From Gemmatimonadales bacterium (GTDB lineage Bacteria > Krumholzibacteriota > Krumholzibacteriia > LZORAL124-64-63): a stretch of 61,386 bases of DNA. Below, in pieces: positions 17,236-26,050 of this stretch; positions within the stretch are counted from its first letter, which is position 1; each line of letters opens with the position of its first letter. The position numbers and the translations under genes were made by a program. Where the stretch lies: the NCBI GenBank assembly GCA_019038745.1, contig JAHOYV010000095.1:1-61386 (forward strand), written 5' to 3'. The notes under the pieces were generated by a model that ran no database searches, was not told the DNA's origin, and saw nothing but the letters and a program-made list of their open reading frames with translations.

Positions 17236-18875
17236 GGCATCTCTCCCTTTGCTGGGAAAGCGTCGGCTGTGGTGGCCGGCGGATCGTTTACCGCATTCAG
17301 TGATTCAATCAGGGCCCGGGCCTTGTCCAGGGTCTCCTGGTATTCCTCGGCCGGGTCCGAATCGGCGACAACGGCGCCTCCCACCCCAAAAGTGCAGCGC
17401 CCGTCCTTGCAGACGATGGTTCTGATCACGATGCTCAGGTCCATCCTTCCGGAATGGTCCATATATCCGATTGCCCCGGAGTAAACGCCGCGGCTCACCG
17501 GTTCAATGGAATCAATGATCTTCATGGCCTCGATCTTGGGCGCTCCGGTCATGGATCCGCCGGGGTAACAGGCCTGCACAAGGTCCAAAGCGTCACAATC
17601 TGGACGAAGTTCGGCCCGGACGGTGGAAACGAGCTGGAAGACGGTGGCGTAATCCTCGACGGTCAGCAACTCCGGGACCTCGACGCTCCCGATCTTCGCC
17701 ACCTTACCCAGATCACTACGAACCAGATCCACTATCATCAGGTTTTCAGCGCGATCCTTGGCCGACTCGGCCAGTTCTCTCCTGAGGCGTTGGTCCTGTT
17801 CTGGATTTTTTCCGCGGGGGCGGGTGCCCTTGATAGGGCGGCTTTCGGCCAGACGATTCTCATCCAACCTGAGGAAACGCTCCGGAGATGCGCCGACTAC
17901 CTGGAAATCGGGAAATTGCAGATACGAGGCGAACGGTGCCGGGTTGACCTCGCGCAGCACCCGATAAATATCCCAGGCCGGGCTCGGTTGGTCCATTTCC
18001 AGGCGGTGGGTCAAGCAGATCTCGAAGGCGTCTCCGCACAGTATGTGGTCGCGGCATTTTTGTACCGCTGCGCAATAGGATTCGCGGTCGAAGTGGGCAC
18101 GGATAGTTCGAGGGATGCCTCTTGGGGGTGCTGATGTAACGGATTCTTCCCCTGTTTCTTTCCCGATTCCGTTCCCAAATTGCGTCAGCTTTTGTGGCCA
18201 GTAATCTGCCTTGGCCTTTGCATCGGTCATTGCCTTTTCTGGGTCGCTACCCCGGCCGGTCACCGTAACAGCCAGGCGCCCGGTTTGGTTGTCCAGGACC
18301 AACACTTCGTCGACAGCCATGAAGGCCAGGTCCGGCAGTTGAAGGTCGTCTTGACCCGTATCCGGGATCTGTTCCAGAAAGTGGCCTGCCTCGTAGCCGA
18401 AATATCCAACCAGGCCGCTGCCAAAAGGAGGCGACGGGTCCTCCGGTGAGCTGGTGTGATCCTCCGGCCAGTACTCTTTCTGGAGATCCCGAATAGCCGT
18501 GAAGGGATCATTATCACACACCCTGATTTCAGGTTTTTGGAGTCGCCGGCCCTCGGGGGATTTCCACCGGGTCACTGTCAGGCGGGCGGTAAGGCATGAA
18601 GCGGTTGAATGTGAAATGTTGAAACTTGAAATGTTGGAATTTGAATTGCTTTGTCCAGTGGTGGCGGGAATTCGATGTGCGGTCAGGACCGCGACGGGCT
18701 CGCCTCCCAGGAAGGAGAACCGACCCAGCTTGCCATCAGCCAATGCACTATCCAGCAGGAAGCTGTGGCCACTGGATTGAAAAAGGGCGGCGAACCGCCA
18801 AAAGGGTAGATCGCCCAGGATCAAGGGGTCCAAATCTCTGGTAATGCTCCTGGTGTGGGTAAGCTTGGAGGCCAT
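17232..18875 (-). CDS. pabB: Aminodeoxychorismate synthase component I
   Basis: This 547-residue chorismate-binding enzyme makes 4-amino-4-deoxychorismate for p-aminobenzoate and folate. It was assigned as PabB rather than TrpE because the active-site motif reads 'RPIKGTRPRG', with the lysine of aminodeoxychorismate synthase rather than the alanine of anthranilate synthase. Other landmarks are 'GGSMTGAPKIEAM' and 'GAIGYMDHSG'. The N-terminal domain contains an odd Ser/Asn-rich insert near residues 75-95 ('SNSNSNISSFNISHS') encoded by a locally AT-rich imperfect repeat. It overlaps pabA by four bases, and its ATG overlaps the stop of the Mut7-C gene by one base. No pabC was seen nearby. Confidence 0.93.
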   Translation of the reverse strand: MASKLTHTRSITRDLDPLILGDLPFWRFAALFQSSGHSFLLDSALADGKLGRFSFLGGEPVAVLTAHRIPATTGQSNSNSNISSFNISHSTASCLTARLTVTRWKSPEGRRLQKPEIRVCDNDPFTAIRDLQKEYWPEDHTSSPEDPSPPFGSGLVGYFGYEAGHFLEQIPDTGQDDLQLPDLAFMAVDEVLVLDNQTGRLAVTVTGRGSDPEKAMTDAKAKADYWPQKLTQFGNGIGKETGEESVTSAPPRGIPRTIRAHFDRESYCAAVQKCRDHILCGDAFEICLTHRLEMDQPSPAWDIYRVLREVNPAPFASYLQFPDFQVVGASPERFLRLDENRLAESRPIKGTRPRGKNPEQDQRLRRELAESAKDRAENLMIVDLVRSDLGKVAKIGSVEVPELLTVEDYATVFQLVSTVRAELRPDCDALDLVQACYPGGSMTGAPKIEAMKIIDSIEPVSRGVYSGAIGYMDHSGRMDLSIVIRTIVCKDGRCTFGVGGAVVADSDPAEEYQETLDKARALIESLNAVNDPPATTADAFPAKGEMP

Positions 18876-19789
18876 TATTCCCCGGATCCGTTTTCTTTCC
18901 CGCTAGGTTGACTGCACCGAGCCAGGATTTTATCCAAGCGTTCGGTCAATGCCAGAACGTGGGTACCCTTCCAAAATAGTTGGTCACAATCGATGCAAAG
19001 ATAGTATTCATTTAGCCAGCGTGCCGTTTTTGGGGGGATGCGCGCAGCGACATCCGATTTTTCCACCGGACGAAGGGTACCATTGCAGCGACTGCAGCGA
19101 CCGAAAAGGTTGGCTTTTCCGGCGAGGAACCAACGCCGGATAACTTCGGAGACCTGGGTATCAGGATCGTCAGAAACGATCAACTGAGCTTGGTCCATCT
19201 CCCTGCGTTTTAGCAGGGACCGACTGCGGGAAAGTACGACCCGGTGGTCGTTGACTCCGAGTCGTGCGATCTCAGGTTCAGTCCAGGTCGGTGTCCATAA
19301 TGTGTCGAAGCCCAGGATTCTCAACAGCCGGGCCAGTTTGCCCAAGTGCTGATCGCAGAGGAAGCGCGGTTGGGTCAATGCCCGTGACGGCTGCGGCCGA
19401 ATTTCCAGAATGTCCCCGTCTCGGACGGGGTCGTCAAGGTGCCGCAATACAACAGGGGCTGCGGTGGCCGGGGACGGGGATTGGCCGTCTTCGGGAGCCC
19501 GTTCCCGGATCTGCCCAATCTCGCAGTGGGGAATTCCCACCGCCTCAATGGCATCCTTGATGCTGGTTTCCGCGGCAAGACTGCGTTTGATGTGAAGGCT
19601 CTTGGCACCCGTTTGGGACTCCGGCTTGAGCACATTTGAGCGGAACGATCCTGCTACCAGGAGGGCCAGTGAGTCGGTGAGGATGATTTCGATTGTCACC
19701 ATGGATAAATCATAATCCAAAATGGGGGTGATGCTCAAAATATATTGGTAAAAAGCGGAATTTCTAAATACAGTCAAAATTAATTCCAT
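18875..19789 (-). CDS. Mut7-C RNase domain protein with ubiquitin-like N-terminal domain
   Basis: This 304-residue protein has an N-terminal ubiquitin-like beta-grasp domain (about 30-130, 'DGDILEIRPQP' at its end), then a Mut7-C PIN-like RNase domain (about 140-290, 'RFLCDQHLGKLARLLRILGFD', 'IVSDDPDTQ'). It ends with a zinc ribbon CSRC...CIDC. This architecture is known in many bacteria; RNase activity is predicted from fold and not established for this protein. The ATG could be at 19789 or, more in line with the domain start, at 19702 ('MVTIEIILT'); neither has a clear ribosome site. It heads the operon that continues with pabB and pabA, joined by a one-base overlap. Confidence 0.8.
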   Translation of the reverse strand: MELILTVFRNSAFYQYILSITPILDYDLSMVTIEIILTDSLALLVAGSFRSNVLKPESQTGAKSLHIKRSLAAETSIKDAIEAVGIPHCEIGQIRERAPEDGQSPSPATAAPVVLRHLDDPVRDGDILEIRPQPSRALTQPRFLCDQHLGKLARLLRILGFDTLWTPTWTEPEIARLGVNDHRVVLSRSRSLLKRREMDQAQLIVSDDPDTQVSEVIRRWFLAGKANLFGRCSRCNGTLRPVEKSDVAARIPPKTARWLNEYYLCIDCDQLFWKGTHVLALTERLDKILARCSQPSGKENGSGE

Positions 19790-19807
19790 GTTTCTCAGGG
19801 TTTTAAC

Positions 19808-19836
19808 TTGTCATTTCGTCTTTTGTACGCTATATT
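19808..19836 (+). promoter_or_regulatory. Sigma-70-type promoter of the HNH pseudogene
   Basis: TTGTCA (19808-19813), a 17-base spacer and TATATT (19831-19836) give five of six matches to consensus in each box. The promoter lies 52 bases before the gene's ATG, in the divergent gap next to the Mut7-C gene. Confidence 0.6.
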
Positions 19837-19887
19837 AAGTGCGACCTCCCGGTCACCCCAATTTGATTGAATATCCAAAGGAAAATC

Positions 19888-20874
19888 ATGAAAGAATTCT
19901 GCGCCGGACAGTCGGCCTCCGAGACCCATTCCGCTTTGAAAACAGCAATTGGCACCATGGATAAGGCCAAGCAGAACGCAGTGCTCTGGTTTGGGGAGAT
20001 TCTCGACCGCAAGCTGTATCGGGAGTTGGAATCAGGAAAACTGGGCTACACACATGCCAGGGAATTGGTGAAGGTAACAGACGAGAACAATCAGGATGAA
20101 TGGCTCAAATTCGCCCTGGAAAATCCCCGCCGGAAATTGGAACGTGAAGTGAAACGGGCCAAGAAGGAGGCTGCCGACCAGGCGACTGGACAACCGTCAT
20201 TGCTTCCGGTTCCAAAACAACGCCCGGTTGCCGTGGTGCCGGTACGGGTGAGCATGGAAATGTCACCAACCCAGTTTGCACTGTACGAGGCGATGTGGGA
20301 GCAGATCAGAAAACAAGGGTGCGCTCCGGCCGACAAGGTGGAGGCTCTGTTGGAATTTATGGCGTCATATATTGAGGTAAATTCTGGCCTTCGGGATGTC
20401 GAACAGACTCGCGAAAAATCCTTCCCCCGGGGGAACACCGGCGGGGGAAATGAGGACAGTTTCGAGGAACGATCGGGAACAAGAAATTTTCCCCGGAAGC
20501 GTTCGCCGGAAAAATCAGCCGGACCCCCAGCCCAAATCCACATTCACCTGTGTCCGGATTGTGAAAAGGCCACCGTTCAAACCAGCAGAGGGGAATTGGA
20601 ATTATCCGAAACGGAACTAAACAGAGCCCAATGCGACTGCCAAACCAGCCGACCAGGTGGGTGAAATATAACCTCCATCCCGCCGGCCACCAGGCGTTTG
20701 GTTTTGGCCCGCGACAGGTATCAGTGCCAGCGACCGGGTTGCAACCACGCCAGGTTTTTGGAAATCCACCATATTATCCCGCGGTCAATAGGCGGCACCG
20801 ACGATTGGCCGAAATGCCCCTCCCAAACCAGGAACACTCAAAATTTATCAGTCACCGGATCCCAAGTATTCTGA
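19888..20874 (+). pseudogene. HNH endonuclease family gene interrupted by an in-frame TGA
   Basis: From the ATG at 19888 (AAAGGA 5 bases upstream) the frame codes for the N-terminal part of a family in which a helical region is followed by an HNH nuclease domain. It stops at TGA 20662-20664 after 'CDCQTSRPGG'. The same frame then continues directly into the nuclease domain: 'RLVLARDRYQCQRPGC', 'ARFLEIHHIIPRS', 'GGTDDW', ending at TGA 20872. The second half carries the first zinc cysteine pair and the HH of the HNH motif, but the usual final 'LCxxCH' block is absent, so the C-terminus is also damaged. A C-to-T change in a CGA arginine codon would explain the first stop. Other genes here end normally at TGA, so readthrough is unlikely. 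Confidence 0.75.
20421..20436. repeat. Dispersed GC palindrome, copy 3, inside the HNH pseudogene
   Basis: CTTCCCCCGGGGGAAC matches the palindrome at 706-721 in 15 of 16 positions. Here it lies inside a coding frame, in a low-complexity linker between the two domains, which suggests insertion into a tolerant site. Confidence 0.5.
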
Positions 20875-21042
20875 AAATCCTTTGGAGCAATGTCTCTTCC
20901 GATGTGGAGTGTCGATGTTGGACTTCCCGAGGCATCAAGAGTACTTTCCCTTCAAACCCGCCTAATCCTGCTGGCCGTGTTTCCTGCGCTTTGCAGAGAC
21001 ACATTGTTGCCAAGGATGGGTCGTTATGATGAACCATTCAGG

Positions 21043-22971
21043 ATGAAAGCAATGACGAATCCACATTCGCGGCGAACCTTGGATGACCTTTTTCCGTGGG
21101 TCTATTCAGTCCTGATCGGAGGGGTTGCCTGGTTGCTTCACGTCTACTGCTGTCCGGTGGGTGATATCGGGGTGGAGACCGATTTTTACGGAGAGTTGGT
21201 AGTCGCTGCCCAGAAGATCCACTCCGGCGATTTCTCGGTCCTTAATTATCCCTACAAGGGGCCGTTCTATTCCTTTGTTTTGGCGATACTCCATCCGGTG
21301 GTTCGGATGCTGGGGGGCGACTGGTACGACAGTGGTGTGCTGTTGAACATTCTTTGTGCAGGCGTGGGTCTGGTGATCGTCCATCGTCTTCTGTTTCGGT
21401 TTCGCGGGCGTGTCGAAGCGATCACCGGAGTTGTTCTGCTCTCGCTGGTCTATGAGTTTTTCTTTCACACCCACAAGGGATCTTCGGATCTACTTTTTTT
21501 CACCCTCTATCTGGGGTCGATATCTTTGCTCCTGGGCGAGGGGGTGCGGAATCGCGATTTGGCGGGTAGCGCCCTTCTGGCCGGATTCGCATTCCTGACC
21601 CGTTACAACGGTTTGATCCTGCCTGTTTCTGCGGTGGTTGTTTTACTCTCCGTATGGCCCGCCGTGAGTGATTTGAAGCGTCGGTTGGTTCGGAGTCTAC
21701 TCTACGTTTCTGTCTTCGCGGTGGTCGTTGCTCCGTGGTATGCGACAAACCTGGTTGAAACCGGGCGCTGGACATCAACACGCCACCTGGAAAACATTTT
21801 CGTCGAGGAGTTCTATACGCCTGGGCAGCAAGGCAGCTCGGTAGAGTCTCAGCCACCGACGAGTATGGCAGAGGTCTTTCGCGAGGACCCCGCCGGCGTT
21901 CTGGGGACCTACTTGACCAATATTCCCGGCCACCTTTCCCGGGATTTGTTGGGGACCCTGGGTTGGCCTCTCGGAGTCCTGGCCGGTTTGGGCCTTATGG
22001 TCATTGCCCTGCGGATCCGGGATCGGCGACTTGCCGTTTTCCTGGCCCTTGAGGCATTGTATTTTTTGGCGATGTGTTTGGTATATCACCAGCCGCGTTT
22101 CCTCTTTCCCCTGCTGCCGGCCTATACTCTTGGAGCCTCCTTGGTGCTTTGGAACTGGCGTCTGACCGGGCCACGCAGGGTACTTCCAGTTGTTGTGCTG
22201 GTGCTGTTGATCGGGTGGCAGATCAAAATCATCACGGACGGCGAGCGGTATTATGCCGAACGTTGTCCGGAGTGGGTTCCGGGGACAGCCTCGGTGTTGC
22301 AACGCAACTTCCCCGGGGACGGGTCCGCCGTACCCACCTTGATGGCGCGGAAACCGCACCTTGCCTTCTACTCCGGCTTGCCTTGGGCGCCTTATCCCTC
22401 GGTTCTCGGCAGCGCCGGCGAGTTTCTACAAAGGGTGGCGGCGTCGGGTGCCGAGTTGATAGCTGTCAGCGATTTCGAACTCTTTTATCACGAGGACAAA
22501 CCCTGGCTGCTGAGTCTTGATGATGCTGCCGGGGTCACTTTGCTCCATCGGGACGATCATGCAAGAATTTTCAGGCTCGACATGACGCTTTCTCCGCAGG
22601 AAATGATAAAAGACCCCCGAATCATGGACCTATTGCCACAATTGGAGGCGGCACGACAGGGGACTGATCACTTCTTGAGCGCCAACCTGGCTTCGGAGGT
22701 TGCCCGATTGTTTGCCGAGGATCACGAGTATTTTCCAGCACGCGAATATCTGCAACTGGGGCTTTCGGAATTACAGGACGTAGGGACTCAATCGAAATTG
22801 GCTCCAAAAGTGGCCGAATTGCGCTTGAACTACGCATATATCTGTTTCCAAATGGGAGACACGGAAGCGGGTATCTCAATGTTGGAGAACAATCTGGCGG
22901 ATTTCGCTCTTCCGGATCGACCGGAGTTGATGCAGCGTGCCGAGCAATTCCTGGCTCGGTACCGGCGGTGA
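21043..22971 (+). CDS. GT-C family membrane glycosyltransferase with C-terminal TPR-like region
   Basis: The protein has about 642 residues from the ATG at 21043; the frame is open further upstream, and ATGs at 21016 and 21052 are alternatives. It has a dolichyl-phosphate-mannose mannosyltransferase/ArnT-like (GT39 or PMT-type) architecture. An N-terminal membrane segment is followed by an extracytoplasmic loop with the acidic motif 'GVETDFYGELVVAA', then about ten further membrane segments to about residue 400 ('FLTRYNGLILP', 'YHQPRFLFPLLPAY'). A soluble C-terminal domain ends in a TPR-like helical stretch. It probably transfers sugar from a lipid carrier to a protein or lipid on the outer face. 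It is a single gene; no cell-wall or glycan cluster is adjacent. Confidence 0.75.
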   Translation: MKAMTNPHSRRTLDDLFPWVYSVLIGGVAWLLHVYCCPVGDIGVETDFYGELVVAAQKIHSGDFSVLNYPYKGPFYSFVLAILHPVVRMLGGDWYDSGVLLNILCAGVGLVIVHRLLFRFRGRVEAITGVVLLSLVYEFFFHTHKGSSDLLFFTLYLGSISLLLGEGVRNRDLAGSALLAGFAFLTRYNGLILPVSAVVVLLSVWPAVSDLKRRLVRSLLYVSVFAVVVAPWYATNLVETGRWTSTRHLENIFVEEFYTPGQQGSSVESQPPTSMAEVFREDPAGVLGTYLTNIPGHLSRDLLGTLGWPLGVLAGLGLMVIALRIRDRRLAVFLALEALYFLAMCLVYHQPRFLFPLLPAYTLGASLVLWNWRLTGPRRVLPVVVLVLLIGWQIKIITDGERYYAERCPEWVPGTASVLQRNFPGDGSAVPTLMARKPHLAFYSGLPWAPYPSVLGSAGEFLQRVAASGAELIAVSDFELFYHEDKPWLLSLDDAAGVTLLHRDDHARIFRLDMTLSPQEMIKDPRIMDLLPQLEAARQGTDHFLSANLASEVARLFAEDHEYFPAREYLQLGLSELQDVGTQSKLAPKVAELRLNYAYICFQMGDTEAGISMLENNLADFALPDRPELMQRAEQFLARYRR

Positions 22972-23123
22972 AAGTTCCACCTGTAGCGTTGGATAATTGT
23001 GTGGAGATATCGGGATAATTGGCTGTTTTTGAATATTGTGATTCTTATGTGATTATTTTTGTTTATCATTACTTCAAATCAATAAGTCTATTTCCTCCAT
23101 TCAATGTCCATAGTGAGGTCAAA

Positions 23124-25964
23124 ATGCGGAAGCTTGCCGTTCTCATCATTGCATTGTCCCTAATACTGATATCGGGTTTTGCGGTGGCATCAGATAGTAA
23201 CGAACGTCCGTTTGCTCCCGTGCAGGACGGTTTTGTAGAATCCGCCCCAATGGTACAGCAATGGGTGCCGGACCGTGTGCTTGTTAAGTTTACGGTCGAG
23301 GGAATGCAGAAGGCCAGTTTGCCCAATCCCGGGGAAAAGACATTCGGGCAGATGTCCAGGACGGGCATCGTCTCGTTGGATAAGGCCCTGGATGAGACTT
23401 CGGTGGTCGGTCTGCGGGTTGCCTTCCCCGAAGCGGCCAACAAGGCTGCTGCGGTGGATCTGGGGGCAAACCGCTGGTTTATCCTGGATCTGGCCTCCGG
23501 TGCGGACGTACCTGCGGTGGCCAAGCGTTTGGCTGGCGATGCCAATCTGGCCGAAGCCTTGCCCGATCTGGTGGTTTTCCCCGCCGTGATCCCCAACGAT
23601 CCCATGCACTCGGCACATTGGGGACACAACAATACCGTGCAGCTGCCAGGTTTCGACTGGGGCGGCAGCTACGAGCACACCCTGGCCGGAGTAGGCACTC
23701 CGAGTTTCGATTCCAATGCACATGCGGCCTGGGGTGCAGAGCAAGGATACGGAGACAGTGGTGTGGTGATCGCTATCATTGACACGGGCGTGGATCCTGG
23801 GCACCCTGATCTACTCCAGGTTACAGGTTATGATTTTGGAGACAACGACAGCAATCCCGAGGACGACAGCTCCAATGTCGGCGGTCACGGAACTGCTTGT
23901 GCCGGGGTGGCTGCGGCCATTGCCGACAACTTGTTGGGTGTGGCTGGTGTCGCCGGCGGCAGTAGTATCATGCCCTTGAAAGTGGCCAATTCATCTGGCA
24001 GCATGTCCTTATCATACGTTACCAGTGCCATCTACTATGCGGCAAACAACGGTGCCGACATCATCAGCATGAGTTTAGGGGCCGCGACGACCTCGTATTC
24101 GTCCACAGACGAGGCCATCACCTATGCGTATAACCATGGGCTTATCCTGTTGGCGGCAACGGGCAACGAGAATTTCAGCCAGATCGGTTATCCGGCCTAC
24201 CATCCCCTGGTCCTTGGCGTTGGCGCGGCCTCGCCCTGTGGCGACCGCAAGCGATCGAGCAGCGATATCGACGAATGCAACCCCGGGGTCAGCACTGATC
24301 CCAACGGCTACACCTGTGACGGTGAACGTTGGTGGGGTTCCAACTACGGCAGCACTGTACAGGATCATCAGGGCGCTGTGGACATCATCGCGCCGACTAT
24401 CCTGCCGACTACGGACATCCAGGGTAATGATGGATACGAACACGGTGATTACAGTAGTTTTTTCAACGGCACTTCATGCGCCACACCATATGCTGCAGGG
24501 GTGTGTGCCTTGATCAAATCGGCCAATCCCTCGTTTACCCCGAATCAGATTCGCGCCCAACTGGTGGGCACGGCTATTGACATCCAGAATGTGGAATCCG
24601 GAGTTGGCTGGGATCGCTATTCCGGCTACGGCATGGTGGACGCGGCCGAAGCCGTGGGCGCTGTTGTTCCTCCGGGCGCGTTAGCGGCCTTCATTGCAGA
24701 CGACACTACGGGTTGCTCACCCTTTACGGTGAATTTCACGGACGAATCAACGGGTCCGATCGACAGCTGGGTATGGAACTTCGGTGATGGCATGCAGAGC
24801 ATCAGCCAGAACCCCTCCCACACCTATTCCGACCCAGGCGTCTACGATGTTGGCCTGGCGGTCACCAGCCCCGATGGCGATGACTCCATCGTCAAGTTTG
24901 GTTATATCATCGTGGGAGCTGCGCCGAGTCCATCATTCACATCATCGGTAGAATATCCCGAGTTTATTTCCGCAGGGGAAAGTGTTGATTTCACAGACAC
25001 TTCCACCGGTGATCCGACCAGTTGGTTGTGGGATTTTGGAGATGGTGGCAGCTCGACACTGCAGAGTCCGACCCACTTTTTCAACACCTCGGGCGCTTTT
25101 TCCATCACTTTGACCGTCACCAATTCCTGTGGATCGGAATTCCTGACGGTTCCGAACCTGATCCTCGTGATTCCGTCTACCGCGCCGGTGGCTGATTTCA
25201 GTTTCTCGCCAGCAACCGGCTGCGCGCCTTTGGAGGTTGAATTCACCGACGAGTCCACCGGTTCGATCACTGCTTGGGCCTGGGACTTCGGCGATGGTGC
25301 TACCGGTACCGAGGCAAGTCCGACCCACACTTATACGACACCAGGTGTTTTCGACGTGCGGTTGATCGTCACCAGCGAAAGTGACGCGGACACCGTGACC
25401 GTAGCCGGTGCCGTGGTCGTGGAAATGCCGGTAGCCGCTGCCTTCACTGTTTCCGATACCCTGGGTGCAGCACCTCTCGAAGTGACTTTCACGGATGCTT
25501 CCGCCGGTGACCCGACCAGTTGGTTATGGGACTTCGGTGACGCGAGCACCGACACGGTAGCCAACCCGACGCACACCTATCTGACCGAGGGCCTGTTCGA
25601 CGTGACCCTGATCGTCGGCAATGCCTGTTCGGTTGATACCCTGGTTATGGTTGCAGCCGTAGAGGTCGACGGTGTTTCGGCACTGGGCGAGCTGGCGCCG
25701 CTGCACTTCGGCCTGGGTAGTAACTATCCCAACCCCTTCAATCCGAGTACGACCATCGTCTTCAGCCTGGAAAATCCGGGACGGACGCGACTGGAAGTGT
25801 TTGACGTGTCCGGACGCCGGGTAGCTACCCTTGTCGACGAGGAGAAGTCCGCCGGGCGATATGAAATCAGTTGGCGACCAGCGGATCTGGCCTCGGGAGT
25901 CTATTTCTCGCGGTTGACCGTGGGAGATCTGACGGATACCAGGCGCGTCACCTTATTGAAGTAG
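23124..25964 (+). CDS. Subtilisin-like S8 protease with four PKD domains and type IX sorting domain
   Basis: The protein has 946 residues from the ATG at 23124 (GAGG 6 bases upstream, start of a clear signal peptide 'LAVLIIALSLILISGFAVA'). A propeptide region is followed by a complete S8 catalytic triad: Asp220 ('IAIIDTGVDPGHPD'), His255 ('GGHGTACAG') and Ser451 ('NGTSCATPYAAG'). Four PKD repeats follow (about 519-860), each with a W-x-W/N-D/N-F-G-D-G/A core such as 'SWLWDFGDG'. A FlgD-like sorting domain ('NYPNPFNPST', residues 865-946) ends it. It is probably secreted by the type IX route and acts on extracellular protein. It is followed by a strong terminator, so it is monocistronic. Confidence 0.95.
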   Translation: MRKLAVLIIALSLILISGFAVASDSNERPFAPVQDGFVESAPMVQQWVPDRVLVKFTVEGMQKASLPNPGEKTFGQMSRTGIVSLDKALDETSVVGLRVAFPEAANKAAAVDLGANRWFILDLASGADVPAVAKRLAGDANLAEALPDLVVFPAVIPNDPMHSAHWGHNNTVQLPGFDWGGSYEHTLAGVGTPSFDSNAHAAWGAEQGYGDSGVVIAIIDTGVDPGHPDLLQVTGYDFGDNDSNPEDDSSNVGGHGTACAGVAAAIADNLLGVAGVAGGSSIMPLKVANSSGSMSLSYVTSAIYYAANNGADIISMSLGAATTSYSSTDEAITYAYNHGLILLAATGNENFSQIGYPAYHPLVLGVGAASPCGDRKRSSSDIDECNPGVSTDPNGYTCDGERWWGSNYGSTVQDHQGAVDIIAPTILPTTDIQGNDGYEHGDYSSFFNGTSCATPYAAGVCALIKSANPSFTPNQIRAQLVGTAIDIQNVESGVGWDRYSGYGMVDAAEAVGAVVPPGALAAFIADDTTGCSPFTVNFTDESTGPIDSWVWNFGDGMQSISQNPSHTYSDPGVYDVGLAVTSPDGDDSIVKFGYIIVGAAPSPSFTSSVEYPEFISAGESVDFTDTSTGDPTSWLWDFGDGGSSTLQSPTHFFNTSGAFSITLTVTNSCGSEFLTVPNLILVIPSTAPVADFSFSPATGCAPLEVEFTDESTGSITAWAWDFGDGATGTEASPTHTYTTPGVFDVRLIVTSESDADTVTVAGAVVVEMPVAAAFTVSDTLGAAPLEVTFTDASAGDPTSWLWDFGDASTDTVANPTHTYLTEGLFDVTLIVGNACSVDTLVMVAAVEVDGVSALGELAPLHFGLGSNYPNPFNPSTTIVFSLENPGRTRLEVFDVSGRRVATLVDEEKSAGRYEISWRPADLASGVYFSRLTVGDLTDTRRVTLLK

Positions 25965-25974
25965 TTCTTCGAGT

Positions 25975-26017
25975 AATTCGGTCGCCGGGCCCAGGGGCTC
26001 GACGACCGAATTTTTTT
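25975..26017 (+). terminator. Rho-independent terminator after the S8 protease gene
   Basis: A 10-bp stem (AATTCGGTCG 25975-25984 paired with CGACCGAATT 26003-26012) runs into seven T (26011-26017), starting ten bases past the protease stop codon. Confidence 0.85.
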
Positions 26018-26037
26018 GTGCTCCCAGCGGGGAGCAC
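26018..26037. other. Second tight hairpin between convergent genes
   Basis: An 8-bp stem GTGCTCCC/GGGAGCAC with a four-base loop directly follows the T-run of the protease terminator. It has no T-run on either strand, so on its own it is not a standard terminator. It may reinforce stopping of transcripts from both sides. Confidence 0.5.
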
Positions 26038-26050
26038 AAAAGTCGTCCAC

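Noticed and set aside
20662-20664. TGA in the HNH gene as selenocysteine or recoded codon
   Set aside because: Many genes in the window end cleanly at TGA, no selenocysteine insertion hairpin is evident after it, the position would be an Arg in the family, and the C-terminal end is damaged as well. Pseudogene is simpler.
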